A stretch of DNA of 64,000 nucleotides from Streptomyces sp. f51 (GCF_037940415.1 NZ_CP149798.1:1856501-1920500); one strand, 5' to 3'; positions 8,888 to 17,836 are shown, counted from the first letter of the stretch. Numbers and translations are program-made. Notes: generated by a model not told the origin, from the letters alone.

Positions 8888-9655
8888 ATGCTCTGCACCA
8901 TGATCGGCAATTGGAGTGCGACGGTCGGAAGGGCGCTGAGGGGCCGGTCGGCGCCGGTGACGTACGGGCTGATCGTCCTGTGCTGCCTGATCTTCGTGAT
9001 CGGTCCCGCCTCGGGCCTCGATCCCGCGTACGGCACCGGGGACGAGCTGCTGGTCGCGCAGCGGGCGTACTTCCGCCGCTGGGGCGTGGTGCCGGCCGGT
9101 CTGTTCGGCGGGGCGCCGGGCGAGGCGTTGACCCCCGCGACCGCCCTGTTCATCCACGGCAGCTGGCTCCATCTCCTGGGCAACATGCTCTTCTTCTACG
9201 TCTTCGGGCTGATGACCGAGGAGCGCATGGGACACCTGGAGTTCGCCCTCTTCTACCTGGGCTGCGGGTATCTGGCCCTGCTCGGGTACGCGGCCGCCAA
9301 CGCGACCTCCCAGCAGTCCCTGGTCGGGGCCTCCGGGGCGATCTCCGCGGTGCTCGGCGCGTTCCTGTACCTGTTCCCCAGGGCCAGGGTGACCAGTCTC
9401 TTCCCGTTCCTGTTCTTCCTGCCGCTGCGGTTCCCTGCCTGGGTGGTGCTGCCGTTCTGGTTCACCCTGCAATGGCTGGCCGCGGGCCGCAGCTCCTCGG
9501 GCCCCGGGGTGGCGTATCTGGCCCACCTCGTGGGCTTCACCCTGGGATTCGTCTACGCCTGGGCGCGGTTCCGCCGCCGCCCGGCGGTCGTGCCCTCCCT
9601 CGGGGTGCTGCCGGGGCCCCCGGTGGAGCGGCCGGGTCCCGTGGACCGCGAGTAG
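8888..9655 (+). CDS. Rhomboid family intramembrane serine protease
   Basis: 255 residues with six or more membrane segments. HGSWLHLLGN (H90, H95, N99) and GASGAISA (nucleophile S149) are the rhomboid signatures, and YLAHLVGF supplies the dyad His (H213). Rhomboids cut transmembrane helices of substrate proteins. No clear ribosome binding site precedes either ATG at 8888 or ATG at 8900, so the start is uncertain by four codons. Divergent from the zinc-ribbon gene; the 141-nt gap shows no obvious promoter. Confidence 0.92.
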   Translation: MLCTMIGNWSATVGRALRGRSAPVTYGLIVLCCLIFVIGPASGLDPAYGTGDELLVAQRAYFRRWGVVPAGLFGGAPGEALTPATALFIHGSWLHLLGNMLFFYVFGLMTEERMGHLEFALFYLGCGYLALLGYAAANATSQQSLVGASGAISAVLGAFLYLFPRARVTSLFPFLFFLPLRFPAWVVLPFWFTLQWLAAGRSSSGPGVAYLAHLVGFTLGFVYAWARFRRRPAVVPSLGVLPGPPVERPGPVDRE

Positions 9656-9697
9656 GGTGAGATCCCCAGCAGCGGCCCCCTAGGGAGAGAACCAGCC

Positions 9698-9979
9698 GTG
9701 ATCACCGCGATCGTCCTCATCAAGACCAGCGTGGACCGGATCCCCGAGATCGCCGAGTCGATCGCGTCGCTGGAGAGCGTCAGCGAGGTCTTCTCCGTCA
9801 CCGGCACCTACGACCTGATCGCCATGGTCCGGGTCCACGCCCACGACGACCTGGCGGACGTCATCCCCGGCCGGATCAGCAAGATCCCCGGCGTCGAGGC
9901 GACGGACACGCACGTGGCGTTCCGCACGTACTCCCAGCACGACCTGGAGGCGGCGTTCGCGATCGGTCTCGACTCCTGA
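9698..9979 (+). CDS. Stand-alone Lrp/AsnC-type ligand-binding domain (RAM) protein
   Basis: 93 residues covering only the alpha/beta RAM (AsnC_trans_reg) domain with no helix-turn-helix. The segment VFSVTGTYDLIAMVRV is characteristic. The GTG start has AGGGAGAG upstream. Such SraA/stand-alone RAM proteins form multimers that bind amino acids and may modulate full-length Lrp proteins or enzymes. It follows the rhomboid gene by 42 nt, possibly the same transcript, and converges on the SufS-like gene 39 nt away. Confidence 0.88.
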   Translation: MITAIVLIKTSVDRIPEIAESIASLESVSEVFSVTGTYDLIAMVRVHAHDDLADVIPGRISKIPGVEATDTHVAFRTYSQHDLEAAFAIGLDS

Positions 9980-10018
9980 CCGACGCGGCGCCGCCTCCGG
10001 GCGGGGCTGTCCCCGGTG

Positions 10019-11380
10019 TCAGACCGCGGGGACGCAGCGGCCGCCCTCGGTGCGGTACTGCCAGCGCGCGCCGTCACGGACCAGCTCGCGCACGGCGCGG
10101 ACGAACCGCTCGACGTGCTCGTCCGGGGTGCCGGCCCCGAAGCTGACGCGGATCGCGTTGAGGGACTTCTCGCCGGGGGCCGCCTCGGGGGCCCCGCACT
10201 CCCCCTGGGTCTCCGGGGCGCTGCCGAGCAGCGTGCGGACGAGCGGGTGGGCGCAGAACAGGCCGTCGCGCACTCCGATGCCGTACTCGGCGGAGAGCGC
10301 GGCCGCGAAGTGCGAACTGTTCCAGCCCTCGACGACGAAGGAGATGACGCCGACCCGCGGGGCGTCGTCGCCGAACAGGGAGAGGACCCGGACCTCGGGG
10401 ACCTCGGCGAGGCCCGCGCGAACGGTGCGGATCAGGTGCCGCTCACGGGCGAGCAGGTTGTCGAAGCCCTCCTCGGTGAGCGCCTTGCACGCGGACGCGA
10501 TCGAGTAGGCGCCGATGACGTTCGGCGAGCCGGCCTCGTGGCGGGCGGCGCTGTCGTGCCACTCCACGTCCACGCCGCCGTCCGCGCGCCGGGTGACCTT
10601 GCGGCTGGCGCCGCCGCCCGCGAGGTAGGGGTCGGCCTCGCGCAGCCAGTCGGAGCGGCCGGCGAGGACACCGGAGCCGAAGGGCGCGTACAGCTTGTGC
10701 CCGGAGAAGGCGACCCAGTCGACGTCGAGGTCCTGGACCGACACCGGGTGGTGCGGGGCGAGCTGGGCGGCGTCGAGGACGATCCGGGCGCCGTGGGCGT
10801 GCGCGGCGGCGGCCAGTTCCCGCACGGGCCACAGCTCCCCGGTGACGTTCGAGGCGCCGGTGACGCAGACCAGGGCCGGTCCGTAGGGGTCACGGGCGGC
10901 GAGGGCACGCTCCAGGGTGTCGACGGCCTCGCCCGGGGTGCGCGGGGCGTTCAGGTACGTCACCCGGGCGTCGCGCCAGGGCAGCAGCGAGGCGTGGTGC
11001 TCGGTCTCGAAGACGAAGACCTGGCAGTCGGCCGGCAGGGCCGCGGCGAGCAGGTTGAGCGAGTCGGTGGTGGAGCGGGTGAAGACGACCTGGTCGTCGG
11101 CGCGGCAGTCGAGGAACTCCTCGACGGTCCTGCGGGCGTTCTCGAAGAGGTCGGTGGACAGCTGCGAGAGGTAGCCGGCGCCCCGGTGGACGCTGCCGTA
11201 GTAGGGCGCGTACGCGGCCACGTCGTCCCACACCCGCTGGAGGGCGGGCGCGCTGGCGGCGTAGTCGAGGGCCGCGTAGGTCACCTCGCCTCCGGTGACG
11301 AGGGGGACGGTGACATCCCGGCCCAGAACGGGCAGCGGGGCACAAACACTCTGGTCGGCGGCAACGGTGGAGACAGACAT
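10019..11380 (-). CDS. SufS-like class V aminotransferase-fold PLP enzyme, SAM-IV riboswitch controlled
   Basis: 453 residues of the class V aminotransferase/cysteine desulfurase fold. The PLP lysine is in SGHKLYAPFG (K229), the aspartate in VLDAAQ, and the mobile Cys region VRDGLFCAHPL (C376) matches the R-x-G-x-x-C-A-x-P of SufS-type desulfurases. It probably acts on cysteine or a related sulfur amino acid. ATG at 11380 has AGGAG upstream. The roughly 300-nt leader contains a SAM-IV riboswitch and a six-codon leader frame, which ties the gene to methionine/SAM-linked sulfur metabolism. It could instead be a lyase or racemase of the same fold; the sulfur link rests on the riboswitch. Confidence 0.85.
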   Translation of the reverse strand: MSVSTVAADQSVCAPLPVLGRDVTVPLVTGGEVTYAALDYAASAPALQRVWDDVAAYAPYYGSVHRGAGYLSQLSTDLFENARRTVEEFLDCRADDQVVFTRSTTDSLNLLAAALPADCQVFVFETEHHASLLPWRDARVTYLNAPRTPGEAVDTLERALAARDPYGPALVCVTGASNVTGELWPVRELAAAAHAHGARIVLDAAQLAPHHPVSVQDLDVDWVAFSGHKLYAPFGSGVLAGRSDWLREADPYLAGGGASRKVTRRADGGVDVEWHDSAARHEAGSPNVIGAYSIASACKALTEEGFDNLLARERHLIRTVRAGLAEVPEVRVLSLFGDDAPRVGVISFVVEGWNSSHFAAALSAEYGIGVRDGLFCAHPLVRTLLGSAPETQGECGAPEAAPGEKSLNAIRVSFGAGTPDEHVERFVRAVRELVRDGARWQYRTEGGRCVPAV

Positions 11381-11490
11381 GGCGAGCTCCTGTGAGAGGC
11401 AGGCGGGATCACCGCGCGAGCCGGCCGCCGGAGGGCGGCGCTCAGCGCGGGAGGAGGTGAAAAGGGTGTGCGGAGGCGGGGCTCGGCGCC

Positions 11491-11511
11491 CTAGCGCATT
11501 CGCTTGCTCAC
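11491..11511 (-). CDS. Six-codon leader peptide (MSKRMR) downstream of the riboswitch
   Basis: GTG AGC AAG CGA ATG CGC TAG is preceded by GAGGGAG six nt upstream, a good ribosome binding site. It lies between the SAM-IV aptamer and the SufS-like gene, 110 nt before that gene's ATG. Two of six codons are Arg and one Lys. Translation of this frame could couple to, or be controlled by, the aptamer. No experimental support is visible; the frame could be fortuitous. Confidence 0.45.
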   Translation of the reverse strand: MSKRMR

Positions 11512-11566
11512 AGAAGGCTCCCTCGAACGACCAGGACCCCTGGTGGTCCGCCCGGAGAGCGGGAGG

Positions 11567-11683
11567 GGTCCGCGCTTGCCGTAGGCCTCGCTGCCTACGA
11601 CCTGGTCTTCACCCGGGGCACCCCGCCACGGACGGAGGGTTGCCGGACAGCCGGCCGGGGCCTGATGGCTGTCACTCATGACC
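11567..11683 (-). ncRNA. SAM-IV riboswitch
   Basis: Read on the minus strand from 11683, the RNA matches the SAM-IV aptamer as remembered from the family: GGTCATGAGTGACAGCC at the 5' end, then CCGGCAACCCTCCGTCC, GGGGTGCCCCGGGTGAAGAC, and CGGCAAGCGCGGACC at the 3' end. An internal hairpin (11581-11598, arms GTAGGC/GCCTAC) differs in sequence from the mycobacterial example yet keeps pairing, which is covariation support. SAM-IV binds S-adenosylmethionine and represses sulfur genes in actinobacteria. Just downstream, 11564-11571 can pair with 11534-11541 (8 bp), a possible expression platform. Confidence 0.92.
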
Positions 11684-11720
11684 TGGTACAGCATCTTGCC
11701 AGAGGATCTTCCCCGCGCAA

Positions 11721-11747
11721 GACGCAGTCCAGGATCCGGACTGCGTC
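11721..11747 (-). terminator. Hairpin terminator of trpD
   Basis: Perfect 10-bp stem (11721-11730 with 11738-11747) and 7-nt loop, extended by a second GCGC pairing outside. It lies between the trpD stop and the riboswitch, so it should insulate the SAM-controlled transcript from trpD. Confidence 0.7.
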
Positions 11748-11781
11748 CCGCGCGGGATCCCGCGTGGCTCCGATGCGGGGA

Positions 11782-12846
11782 TCAGGCGTTGCTGGCGGCC
11801 ACCCAGCGCTCCAGGGTGCGCCTGGCGGCGCCCGAGTCGATCGACTCGGCCGCCCGGTCCATCTGGTCGCGGAGCTGCCCGGCGAGCGGCTCCCCGGTCG
11901 GTGACAGGGCCACCAGGGCCGCCGCCGAGTTCAGCAGGACCGCGTCCCGTACGGCCCCCTGCTCGCCGTCCAGCAGGCGCCGGGCGACCTCCGCGTTGTA
12001 CGAGGCGTCGGCGCCGCGCAGCGCCTCCACCGGGACGATGTCGAGCCCGACGTCACGCGGGTCGAAACGCTCCTCGGTGACCCTGCCGTCGCGGACGACC
12101 CACACGTGGGAGCCCCCGGTCGTGGTCAGCTCGTCGAGGCCGTCGTCGCCACGGAAGACCAGCGAGGAGTTGCCGCGCTCGGCGAATACGCCCGCCACGA
12201 TGGGCGCCATCCGGAGATCGGCGACACCGACCGCCTGAGCCTTCACCCGCGCCGGATTGGTCAGCGGTCCGAGCACGTTGAAGGTGGTCCGGATGCCCAA
12301 CTGGCCGCGGGCCGCCGCCACATGACGCAGCGCCGGGTGGAACTTGACCGCGAAGCAGAAGGTGATCCCGGCCTCCTCGGCCACCTCGGCCACCCGCTTC
12401 ACGGGCAGTTGGAGGTTGACGCCGAGCTTCTCCAGCACGTCCGAAGAGCCGGACGCGGAGGACGCGGCCCGGTTGCCGTGCTTGACCACCTTGGCGCCGG
12501 TGCCGGCCACCACGATCGAGGACATCGTGGAGATGTTGACGGTCTTCGCGCCGTCGCCGCCCGTTCCGACGATGTCGACCGTGTGCCCGGGCACCTCGAT
12601 CACATTGGCGTGCTCGTACATCGCCCGGACGAGTCCGACGATCTCCTGGACGGTCTCGCCCTTGGCCCGCAGGGCCACCACGAACCCGGCGATCTGCGCG
12701 TCGGTCGCCTCGCCGCGCATGATGCGGTCCATCGCCCAGGCCGTGTCGTCCGCGCTCTGGTCGCGGCCTTCGAGCAGTCCGTTCAGTACCGCGGGCCAGG
12801 AACGGCCCGCCGCGGTGTCGCCTCCAGCGGGGTTCACAGCGCTCAT
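11782..12846 (-). CDS. trpD: Anthranilate phosphoribosyltransferase
   Basis: 354 residues, usual family length. The PRPP-binding glycine loop is in [19 protein letters not shown], followed by [17 protein letters not shown], the anthranilate/PRPP site, and [19 protein letters not shown]. It makes N-(5-phosphoribosyl)anthranilate in tryptophan synthesis. ATG at 12846 is preceded by AGGAG. The gene lies alone behind the qcr operon terminator, away from other trp genes, as is common in streptomycetes. Confidence 0.96.
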   Translation of the reverse strand: MSAVNPAGGDTAAGRSWPAVLNGLLEGRDQSADDTAWAMDRIMRGEATDAQIAGFVVALRAKGETVQEIVGLVRAMYEHANVIEVPGHTVDIVGTGGDGAKTVNISTMSSIVVAGTGAKVVKHGNRAASSASGSSDVLEKLGVNLQLPVKRVAEVAEEAGITFCFAVKFHPALRHVAAARGQLGIRTTFNVLGPLTNPARVKAQAVGVADLRMAPIVAGVFAERGNSSLVFRGDDGLDELTTTGGSHVWVVRDGRVTEERFDPRDVGLDIVPVEALRGADASYNAEVARRLLDGEQGAVRDAVLLNSAAALVALSPTGEPLAGQLRDQMDRAAESIDSGAARRTLERWVAASNA

Positions 12847-12977
12847 GGTCGCTCCTGGGTTCGTAGGTCACGCGGTCGCGGATGGGACGGCGCCGGTGAC
12901 ACGGTCGTGGGTGGCACGGGATGAACTCACCCCGCGGCACCGGGTGAGTCCACCCTATCCAGCCGCGGGACGGCGAA

Positions 12978-13006
12978 GAGCCCCGTCCGCTGCGCGGACG
13001 GGGCTC
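12978..13006 (-). terminator. Terminator of the ctaE-qcrCAB operon
   Basis: Perfect 12-bp G-C stem (12978-12989 with 12995-13006) with a 5-nt loop, 24 nt beyond the qcrB stop codon. Confidence 0.75.
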
Positions 13007-13029
13007 CTGCCGTGGCGAACTGCCGGGGA

Positions 13030-14670
13030 TCAGTGGTGGCCGTGGCCGCTCGTGATCTCCTTGTACTCCTCGACGGTGGGCTTGGGGATCTGGCCTTCCT
13101 CCCCGTAGAAGCCCTTGCTCATCTTGGCGCGCAGCTTCTGCGCACCCGAGACCTTGCGCTCGACACCGTTCTCGTCGACCGTCGGGCCGATCTCGGCCGG
13201 CTTGTACTGCTCGTGCGCGGTGAGCGTGTGCAGCGCGTCCTGGCTGAGCGGCTCGTGGACCTCGATGAACTCACCGTGCGGCAGGCGCTTGATGATGCCC
13301 GACTCGCGGCCGTGCAGCACCTTGTCCCGGTCCCGGCGCTGGAGGCCGAGGCAGATCCGCTTGGTGGCGATGAAGGTGAGCACCGGCACGACGAAGAAGG
13401 CGATGCGCACGAACCAGGTGATCGAGTTGATCGCCAGGTGGAAGTGCGTGGCCCAGATGTCGTTGCCGCCGCCGACGAGCAGGACGAAGTACCAGCTGAT
13501 CCAGGCGGCACCGAACGCGGTCCGGGTCGGGACGTTGCGCGGGCGGTCCAGGATGTGGTGCTCGCGCTTGTCGCCGGTGACCCAGGACTCGATGAACGGG
13601 TAGACCGCGATCGCGACCAGGACCAGCGGGAAGATCACCAGCGGGATGAACACGCCCAGGACGAGCGTGTGGCCCCAGAGGTTGATCTCCCAGCCCGGCA
13701 TGACACGGATCAGGCCCTCGGAGAAGCCCATGTACCAGTCGGGCTGGGCGCCCGTGGACACCATGTCGGGACGGTAGGGACCCATGGCCCAGATCGGGTT
13801 GATCGAGGCGATCGCCGCGATGGCCGCGATGACACCGAAGACCAGGAAGAAGAAGCCTCCGGCCTTGGCCATGTAGACGGGCAGCAGCGGCATGCCGACG
13901 ACGTTCTCGTTGGTCTTGCCGGGGCCCGCGAACTGCGTGTGCTTGTGGTAGAAGACCAGGATCAGGTGGCCGACGACCAGGCCGAGCATGATGCCCGGCA
14001 GCAGCAGCACGTGCACCGAGTAGAAGCGGGCCACGAAGTCGCCGCCCGGGAACTCGCCGCCGAACAGGAAGAACGACAGGTACGTGCCCACGATCGGCAC
14101 GGACAGGACCGCGCCCTCCATGAAGCGGACACCGGTGCCGGAGAGCAGGTCGTCCGGGAGCGAGTAACCGGTGAAGCCGGTGAACATGCCGAGGACGAAC
14201 AGCAGGAATCCGAAGACCCAGTTGACCTCACGCGGCTTGCGGAACGCACCCGTGAAGAACACGCGCATCATGTGCACGAACATGCCGGCGAGGAAGATCA
14301 GCGCGGCCCAGTGGTGGATCTGACGGATCAGGAGACCACCGCGCACATCGAAGGAGATGTGCATGGTCGAGTTGAACGCCTCGGACATCAGCTGGCCCTG
14401 CAACGGGACGTAGCTGCCGTTGTAGACCACCTCGTTCATCGACGGGTGGAAGAACAGCGTCAGGTACACACCCGTGAGGATGATGATGATGAAGCTGTAG
14501 AGGCAGACCTCACCCAACATGAACGACCAGTGGTCGGGGAAGATCTTGCGCATGTTGGACTTGGCCAGGGAGTAGATCCCGAGACGGCCGTCGGCCCAGT
14601 CGGCCACCCGCTCACCGGCGGGTGCCTTCTCGCGCGAGGGGCGCGAGCCGGAGGTGGTGGTAGTGCTCAT
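13030..14670 (-). CDS. qcrB: Cytochrome bc1 complex cytochrome b subunit
   Basis: 546 residues, long for cytochrome b and typical of actinobacterial QcrB with a C-terminal extension. Haem-ligating His pairs lie in the helices holding RQIHHWAALIFLAGMFVHMM and FYSVHVLLLPG; the Qo-site region has PVIV/PDWYMGF-type residues (QPDWYMGFSEGLIR). It forms the quinol-oxidising core of the bc1-aa3 supercomplex in the membrane. Its ATG overlaps the qcrA stop by 4 nt, indicating translational coupling. Confidence 0.97.
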   Translation of the reverse strand: MSTTTTSGSRPSREKAPAGERVADWADGRLGIYSLAKSNMRKIFPDHWSFMLGEVCLYSFIIIILTGVYLTLFFHPSMNEVVYNGSYVPLQGQLMSEAFNSTMHISFDVRGGLLIRQIHHWAALIFLAGMFVHMMRVFFTGAFRKPREVNWVFGFLLFVLGMFTGFTGYSLPDDLLSGTGVRFMEGAVLSVPIVGTYLSFFLFGGEFPGGDFVARFYSVHVLLLPGIMLGLVVGHLILVFYHKHTQFAGPGKTNENVVGMPLLPVYMAKAGGFFFLVFGVIAAIAAIASINPIWAMGPYRPDMVSTGAQPDWYMGFSEGLIRVMPGWEINLWGHTLVLGVFIPLVIFPLVLVAIAVYPFIESWVTGDKREHHILDRPRNVPTRTAFGAAWISWYFVLLVGGGNDIWATHFHLAINSITWFVRIAFFVVPVLTFIATKRICLGLQRRDRDKVLHGRESGIIKRLPHGEFIEVHEPLSQDALHTLTAHEQYKPAEIGPTVDENGVERKVSGAQKLRAKMSKGFYGEEGQIPKPTVEEYKEITSGHGHH

Positions 14671-15737
14671 CCGCGCTCCCAGAATGCAGGACCGACGGGC
14701 TCCTTGAAGTCGCTGAGCGCTTCGAGGTAGCCCTCAGCGTTCACGCCGATCTGCAGCTGCGGCAGGGCGTGACCGGCCGGGCCGAAGATGACTCGGGCAC
14801 CGTCGGAGAGGTCGAAGGTGGACTGGTGGCACGGGCACAGCGCGTGGTGCGTCTGCTGCTCGTACAGGGAGATCGGGCAGCCGACGTGGGTGCAGATCTT
14901 CGAGTACGCCACGATGCCCTGGTAGGACCACTCGAGTTCCTGCTTGTCCTTGATGTCGTCCGGCTGGAGCCGAATGATCATCAGGGCCGCCTTGGCGATC
15001 TCCTTCTGGAAGTCCTCGTCGTCCTGCTCCAGGCCCTCGGGCTTGGCGAAGGTGAGCGAGCCGACGGCCACGTCCGAGGGACGCAGCGGCTCGTTCGTGT
15101 TCATGTTGACGAGGAGCTTGCCCTTGGACCACCGCGTGTGGCGCAGCTTCGTGCCGGGCAGCGGGCCGAGGTCGCGCAGCAGCATGACGCCGGAGAGCGG
15201 GAACAGGGCCAGCGCGCCGAACATCGTGTTGCGGATCAGCTTGCGGCGGCCGAGCGCGGATTCCTGGGCGCCCGTCTTGAAGTCGGCCAGGACCTTGGCC
15301 TTGACGTCCGGCGCCGCCTCGATCGGGTGACGCTCGTCGGCGATCTCCACGTCGGACATCAGGGTGCGGGCCCAGTGGACCGCGCCCGCGCCGATCGAGA
15401 ACAGCGCCACACCGAGGCACATGCCCAGCGCGAAGTTCAGCGCGCTGATGTGCCCGAGCGGGAACACGAAGATCGACTTGTCGTTCGGGATCGCCACGTA
15501 CGAGGCGATGAAGCCGACGGTCGCGACCATCGACAGCACGAACAGCATGGCGACCAGGCGCTCGGACCGCTTGGCGGCCCGCTCGTCGATGTCCTGGATG
15601 CGGTGCTCGTGGGGCGGCAGCCCCGGGTCCGCGAACGGGTTCTGCTCGTCCGCGACGGCTACCGGACCGTGACCGGAGTGGTCGTCGGAGGCCCGCTCAG
15701 CGGGCACGTTCTCTTCTGGAATGTCTTGGCTACTCAT
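14667..15737 (-). CDS. qcrA: Rieske iron-sulfur subunit of cytochrome bc1 complex
   Basis: 356 residues with an acidic N-terminal tail, three membrane helices (the actinobacterial form, rather than one), and a C-terminal Rieske domain with CTHVGC (282-287) and CPCHQS (301-306) ligating the 2Fe-2S cluster. It passes electrons from quinol to the dihaem cytochrome QcrC. Four-nt overlaps at both ends with qcrB and qcrC mark a tightly coupled operon. Confidence 0.97.
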   Translation of the reverse strand: MSSQDIPEENVPAERASDDHSGHGPVAVADEQNPFADPGLPPHEHRIQDIDERAAKRSERLVAMLFVLSMVATVGFIASYVAIPNDKSIFVFPLGHISALNFALGMCLGVALFSIGAGAVHWARTLMSDVEIADERHPIEAAPDVKAKVLADFKTGAQESALGRRKLIRNTMFGALALFPLSGVMLLRDLGPLPGTKLRHTRWSKGKLLVNMNTNEPLRPSDVAVGSLTFAKPEGLEQDDEDFQKEIAKAALMIIRLQPDDIKDKQELEWSYQGIVAYSKICTHVGCPISLYEQQTHHALCPCHQSTFDLSDGARVIFGPAGHALPQLQIGVNAEGYLEALSDFKEPVGPAFWERG

Positions 15738-16543
15738 GACTTCTTGGCCTTTGCGGTCCGAGCGGCGACCCAGACGGCGACGGCGACCAGGGTTCCGAGA
15801 CCGAAGACCCAGCCGAACAGGCCCTCGCTGACCGGCCCGAGGCCGCCCAGTTCGAGTCCGCCGTTGCTCTCGGTTTCGTCACCGTTGACCGCGTCGAGGT
15901 ACGCGATGATGTCCTGCTTGTTCTTCTCCGTCAGCGTGGTGTCGGGGAAGGACGGCATGTTCTGCGGGCCCGTCTGCATGGCCTCGTAGATGTGCTTCGG
16001 GTCGACACCCTCCAGGCTCGGCGCGAACTTGCCGTGCGTCAGCGCGCCGCCCTTGCCGGTGAAGTTGTGACACTGGGCGCAGTTGGTGCGGAAGAGTTCA
16101 CCGCCGTTGGCGATGTCCGCGCCGCCGGGGCTGACCTGGTTCTTGGTCGGGATCGCGGGGCCGGCGCCGAGCGAGGCGATGTAGGCCGCGAGCTGGTCGA
16201 TCTCGGCCTGGGTGTAGATGACCTTCTTGCGCGGGATCTGAGCGCCCGGCTGCTGGGCCGGCATACGGCCGGTGCCGACCTGGAAGTCGACCGCGGCGGC
16301 GCCCACACCCACCAGGCTGGGCCCGTCGGAGCTGCCCTGACCGCCGGTTCCGTGGCAGCTTGCGCAGCCCACGGAGTACAGCTTCTTGCCCTCGGTGATA
16401 CCGAGGGACTGGGAGGTTTCATCGGCCTGCGCCTTGCCCGCGGGTGCGAACGCGGCGTACAGCCCCCCGGTGGCCGCCAGCGCGAGGAGTAGGACGACGA
16501 CCGCCGCCAGCGGATGGCGTCGTCGTGCGGAGAGCTTTTTCAC
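15734..16543 (-). CDS. qcrC: Dihaem cytochrome c subunit of cytochrome bc1 complex
   Basis: 269 residues: an N-terminal membrane anchor or signal helix, two c-type haem motifs CASCH (60-64) and CAQCH (155-159), and a C-terminal membrane helix. In actinobacteria that lack a soluble cytochrome c, QcrC hands electrons straight to cytochrome aa3 oxidase. The start is ATG at 16543, 64 nt downstream of ctaE. Confidence 0.97.
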   Translation of the reverse strand: MKKLSARRRHPLAAVVVLLLALAATGGLYAAFAPAGKAQADETSQSLGITEGKKLYSVGCASCHGTGGQGSSDGPSLVGVGAAAVDFQVGTGRMPAQQPGAQIPRKKVIYTQAEIDQLAAYIASLGAGPAIPTKNQVSPGGADIANGGELFRTNCAQCHNFTGKGGALTHGKFAPSLEGVDPKHIYEAMQTGPQNMPSFPDTTLTEKNKQDIIAYLDAVNGDETESNGGLELGGLGPVSEGLFGWVFGLGTLVAVAVWVAARTAKAKKS

Positions 16544-16607
16544 GGATTACCCCGGTGTCAGGATCTTCTGCGTCGGTGCTTCTGGATGTTTCGGGCGGTG
16601 GGCCCGA

Positions 16608-17228
16608 TTACTTGATCAGGTAGATCGTGGCGAAAAGGCCGATCCAGACGACATCGACGAAGTGCCAGTAGTAGGACACGACGATGGCGGCGGTCGCCTG
16701 CTCGTGAGTGAACCTCCGAGCCGCGTAGGTGCGACCGAGGACCAGCAGGAAGGCGATGAGTCCGCCCGTCACATGCAGTCCGTGGAAGCCGGTGGTCAGG
16801 TAGAACACCGAGCCGTACGGGTCGGAGGAGAGCGAGAGCCCGTCCTTCTTGACCAGTTCGGTGTACTCGAAGACCTGACCGCCGATGAAGATCGCACCCA
16901 TGATGAAGGTGACGATGAACCACATCCGGAGCTTCTTCACGTCCCCGCGCTCGGCGGCGAACACGCCGAGCTGGCAGGTCAGGGAGGAGAGCACCAGGAT
17001 CGTGGTGTTCGTCGCCGAGAACGGAAGGTTGAGATGGCTCGCCATCTCCTTCCAGTGATCCGGCCCGGTCACCGATCGCAGGGTGAAGTACATCGCGAAG
17101 AGGGCCGCGAAGAACATCAGCTCGGAACTCAGCCAGATGATGGTTCCGACGCTGGTGAGGTTCGGCCGATTGACCGACGGGTGCGCGTGCCCGGTTTCTA
17201 CTGTCGTTGCTGTCGCCACGACCGACAT
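16608..17228 (-). CDS. ctaE: Cytochrome c oxidase subunit III
   Basis: 206 residues with five membrane helices. [13 protein letters not shown] and the C-terminal [14 protein letters not shown] are subunit III signatures. First gene of ctaE-qcrCAB, so it joins oxidase and bc1 expression. The start codon lies inside a 21-bp palindrome (17219-17239), which is unusual; GGCGGGA upstream could serve as the ribosome binding site. An in-frame GTG three codons in is an alternative start outside the left arm. Confidence 0.95.
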   Translation of the reverse strand: MSVVATATTVETGHAHPSVNRPNLTSVGTIIWLSSELMFFAALFAMYFTLRSVTGPDHWKEMASHLNLPFSATNTTILVLSSLTCQLGVFAAERGDVKKLRMWFIVTFIMGAIFIGGQVFEYTELVKKDGLSLSSDPYGSVFYLTTGFHGLHVTGGLIAFLLVLGRTYAARRFTHEQATAAIVVSYYWHFVDVVWIGLFATIYLIK

Positions 17229-17239
17229 TATGTCGGTCG
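17219..17239. promoter_or_regulatory. Perfect palindrome spanning the ctaE start codon
   Basis: Arms 17219-17228 and 17230-17239 are 10-bp perfect reverse complements around T17229. The ctaE ATG is the first arm on the minus strand. As RNA it would fold the start codon into a stem; as DNA it could be an operator. Confidence 0.6.
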
Positions 17240-17332
17240 CTTATCCCGCCCTCACGCCGGGGGGTGCCGTTCGGGGTGTTGACCGGGTGTGTCCAGCCCG
17301 TATGGACCATCGAAGCCGTGTCCGAACCGGTG

Positions 17333-17359
17333 TTGACGAGGTGTTCAAGGGAGTAGCAT
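17333..17359 (+). promoter_or_regulatory. Candidate promoter for the receiver-like gene
   Basis: TTGACG (17333-17338) and TAGCAT (17354-17359) lie about 72-98 nt upstream of the ATG at 17431. The 15-nt spacer is shorter than usual, so the call is tentative. Confidence 0.4.
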
Positions 17360-17430
17360 CCGCGCATCGGGCCGGGGACGATCAGCCCGATCGCACGATG
17401 TCCGTACGACGCTGACGTCTCGGAGGAAGA

Positions 17431-17832
17431 ATGCAGCCGACCGCCACGGTGCTGGTCTACAGCGATGACTCCAACACCCGCGCACAGGTGCGGCTCGCCA
17501 CCGGGCGCAGGCCCGCCCCGGACGTTCCCCTCGTCGAGTTCATCGAGTGCGCGACGCCGGCCGCCGTCGTCAGGGAACTCGACAAGGGCGGCATCGACGT
17601 CTGTGTGCTGGACGGCGAGGCGGTGCCGATGGGCGGCATGGGCGTCTGCCGGCAGATCAAGGACGAGATCTTCAACTGCCCGCCCGCGCTGGTGCTCATC
17701 GGCCGCCCCCAGGACGCCTGGCTGGCCACCTGGAGCCGCGCAGACGCCGCGGTGACCCTGCCGGTCGACCCGGTGGAGTTCGCCGCCTCACTGGCCTCCC
17801 TGCTGCGCCGCAGGAACCTCCTGAGCGCCTGA
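17431..17832 (+). CDS. Degenerate response-regulator receiver-like protein
   Basis: 133 residues with a receiver-like alpha/beta pattern and no output domain. The acidic pair (SDD, D12-D13) and a phospho-acceptor-like Asp in CVLDGE (D61) are kept. The conserved Thr/Ser is replaced by G91 (LIGRP) and the conserved Lys by L110 (TLPVDP), so classic phosphorylation signalling is doubtful. GGAGGAAGA precedes the ATG. It sits between ctaE-qcrCAB (divergent) and an L,D-transpeptidase gene; a link to respiration is only positional. Confidence 0.8.
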   Translation: MQPTATVLVYSDDSNTRAQVRLATGRRPAPDVPLVEFIECATPAAVVRELDKGGIDVCVLDGEAVPMGGMGVCRQIKDEIFNCPPALVLIGRPQDAWLATWSRADAAVTLPVDPVEFAASLASLLRRRNLLSA

Positions 17833-17836
17833 GGGA

